DNA from: Thalassotalea euphylliae
Lineage (GTDB): Bacteria > Pseudomonadota > Gammaproteobacteria > Enterobacterales > Alteromonadaceae
Direction of reading: 5' to 3'
NCBI RefSeq assembly: GCF_003390395.1
Contig: NZ_QUOV01000001.1
Span: 434,001-498,000, forward strand
DNA length: 64,000 bases
A program made the position numbers and the translations under genes. The notes beneath the pieces are model-generated. The model saw nothing but the letters and a program-made list of their open reading frames with translations. It made no database searches and was not told the DNA's origin. Numbering within the stretch: the first letter of the stretch is position 1; each line of letters begins with the position of its first letter. Positions 62,847-64,000 of this stretch are shown here, piece after piece.

Positions 62847-63692
62847 ATGCATAGCAACACGCCATTGATCAGTGTTCACCAATTAAAATCAAAATTAAAC
62901 CAACAAAATCTGCTTATTCTTGATGCCAGTATGCCGCCTGTCGTGCCGCAAGAACGACCTCAAAATTGCTGGCCTAACACCATCATTCCCAATGCTAAAC
63001 GTATGGATATTGAGCAAGACTTTTGTGACCAATCAGCGAGTTTTCCGCACACCTTACCTTCTCCACAAGCATTTGAGGCGGCGATTCGCCAGCTTGGGAT
63101 AAATGGTGATGAGCATATCGTTGTTTATGATGATTTAGGGTTATTCTCTGCCGCACGTGCATGGTGGATGTTAACGTCGATGGGACATGAAAATGTGAGT
63201 GTGCTTGATGGTGGCTTGCCGGCATGGTTAGCAGCGGGTTTGCCCAGTGAAAAAGCGAATACTAATGGCATCGCCAAAGGTGAGTTTACGAGCCGTTTTA
63301 ATGCATCGATGTTTGTTAATTATCAGCAGGTAGCGACGTACTTGGCGGATAAAAGTCATGTGATACTTGATGCGAGAGCTAGTGCTCGCTTTTTAGGACA
63401 AACTCCAGAGCCTAGAGTAGGAGTTCGAAGCGGTCATATGCCAGGGGCGGTTTCGCTGCCCTATGCTCAGTTGATGCGCGATGGATTGCTATTGTCATCA
63501 GATGAGCTATCAAGGGAGTTTAAAGCGTTAAACCCTGATAATTTACCTATGATAACAACCTGTGGTTCGGGTATAACCGCCTGCATTTTGGCGTTAGCTG
63601 CAACGCTCGCTGGCTATCAGGATATTGCTGTTTATGATGGCTCGTGGGCAGAATGGGGCTCATTAACTGGCTTGCCAGTTACACCGGGTTAA
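62847..63692 (+). CDS. sseA: Two-domain sulfurtransferase (3-mercaptopyruvate sulfurtransferase-like)
   Basis: About 281 residues from ATG 62847; the frame is open to TTG 62814. It has two rhodanese domains: the inactive N-terminal one (LLILDASM...HIVVYDD...SVLDGGLPAWLAAG) and the active C-terminal one, whose loop CGSGITA matches the CGSG(V/I)TA of mercaptopyruvate sulfurtransferases, rather than the CRKG(V/I)T of thiosulfate-specific rhodaneses. It transfers sulfur from 3-mercaptopyruvate. No signal peptide is convincing, so it is cytoplasmic. Isolated gene. Confidence 0.88.
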   Translation: MHSNTPLISVHQLKSKLNQQNLLILDASMPPVVPQERPQNCWPNTIIPNAKRMDIEQDFCDQSASFPHTLPSPQAFEAAIRQLGINGDEHIVVYDDLGLFSAARAWWMLTSMGHENVSVLDGGLPAWLAAGLPSEKANTNGIAKGEFTSRFNASMFVNYQQVATYLADKSHVILDARASARFLGQTPEPRVGVRSGHMPGAVSLPYAQLMRDGLLLSSDELSREFKALNPDNLPMITTCGSGITACILALAATLAGYQDIAVYDGSWAEWGSLTGLPVTPG

Positions 63693-64000
63693 TCGGTTTA
63701 TGTTAGAGCCGAAAACTACAACAGGATAAAGTCCATTTAATGCTGGACAAATTACAGTGCTGTTTTTAACGGAACTTAAGTTTCACATCATCCAACGCTT
63801 AGCCACTTAATTTCATCCATCGTGTAACCACTTCATTGCTTGTCCAATTAACTGTTGCATGCGCCTTTGCGCTAAAACTTCATCAAGGGCTGATCGCTCT
63901 TTCCAAGTGTTGAATTAGCGTCTACTAACTGTGTTGCTATAGCTATCACACTGTTATACGTATCACACGCGCCGATAACGAATTTGCTTTTTATAGATAA
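63693..64000. other. Right-end region without an assigned gene
   Basis: No gene is supported. On the minus strand one frame is open from the window edge to a TAG near 63870, and a second short frame ends near 63820 with a protein-like run (RRMQQLIGQAMKWLHDG). They are in different frames and could be the 3' end of a gene lying outside the window, possibly frameshifted, or chance. Confidence 0.3.

Noticed and set aside
63812..64000. A gene entering from the right end on the minus strand
   Set aside because: Two short frames look protein-like but are in different phases and too short to assign. The sequence beyond the window is needed.
1..64000. CRISPR arrays, insertion sequences, prophage, tRNA or rRNA genes
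   Set aside because: No regularly spaced short repeats with spacers, transposase or integrase frames, phage structural genes, or tRNA/rRNA sequences were recognised.

Overview
The window looks like chromosomal DNA of a marine gammaproteobacterium, probably order Alteromonadales (Colwelliaceae/Thalassotalea-like). This is inferred from moderate-to-low GC, TonB/B12 uptake genes, a CioAB-type oxidase, PEP-CTERM proteins, an OlsF-type acyltransferase and many LysR/AraC regulators. No rRNA, tRNA, CRISPR array, phage or insertion sequence was recognised. Genes are mostly short operons or singletons on both strands, often separated by clear hairpin terminators.

Layout. 1-3.7 kb: the 3' end of a sulfatase, then three PEP-CTERM surface proteins; two are related and share a 19-nt upstream element. 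3.7-8.5 kb: DNA topoisomerase III, an unknown membrane protein, and a PAS-PAS-GGDEF diguanylate cyclase. 8.7-16.3 kb: a cobalamin uptake/salvage block. One cobalamin riboswitch precedes btuD-btuC-cobQ-cobO-btuF and a second precedes btuB. 16.4-20.3 kb: a cyanide-insensitive-type cytochrome bd oxidase (two genes), a GbsR/MarR regulator, and an apparently undescribed small RNA driven by a textbook class II FNR-type promoter. 20.3-25 kb: a secreted beta-propeller and partner, a DUF2147-like protein, a hydrolase, and a DinB/NRDE pair. 25-30 kb: an OlsF-like double acyltransferase, a natural arsenate reductase-ArsR fusion, a LysR/VOC pair, and a rhodanese divergent from an FtrA-type regulator. 31-39 kb: an S41-like peptidase, a pseudouridine synthase with a long N-terminal extension, an SDR, a DUF2306 protein, a membrane AraC regulator and an EamA exporter. 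39.5-43 kb: a lipase lipoprotein with Ca-binding repeats and an anchored helical partner. 43-48 kb: redox/electrophile genes (FMN reductase, LysR, TetR, old yellow enzyme), with a palindrome repeated before both TetR and the OYE gene. 49-57 kb: one giant RTX-repeat protein with a Sec signal and PEP-CTERM tail, then PhoD. 59-64 kb: an NTF2-like protein, LysR, DusA, a small secreted/membrane protein pair, and an SseA-type sulfurtransferase.

How the genes work together. BtuB, BtuF and BtuCD form a complete outer-to-inner membrane corrinoid route, and CobO and CobQ process imported corrinoids; both transcripts carry B12 sensors. The oxidase and the candidate sRNA point to low-oxygen control. TetR most likely controls itself and the OYE gene. 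The PEP-CTERM proteins, including the giant one, need an exosortase that is not in the window.

The strongest candidates for something new are the FNR-linked sRNA (20159-20236), the repeated element before the PEP-CTERM genes, the giant RTX/PEP-CTERM protein with a possible A-tract frame switch in its anchor, and the lipase plus anchored-partner operon. All family calls come from reading motifs by eye; no database search was run.
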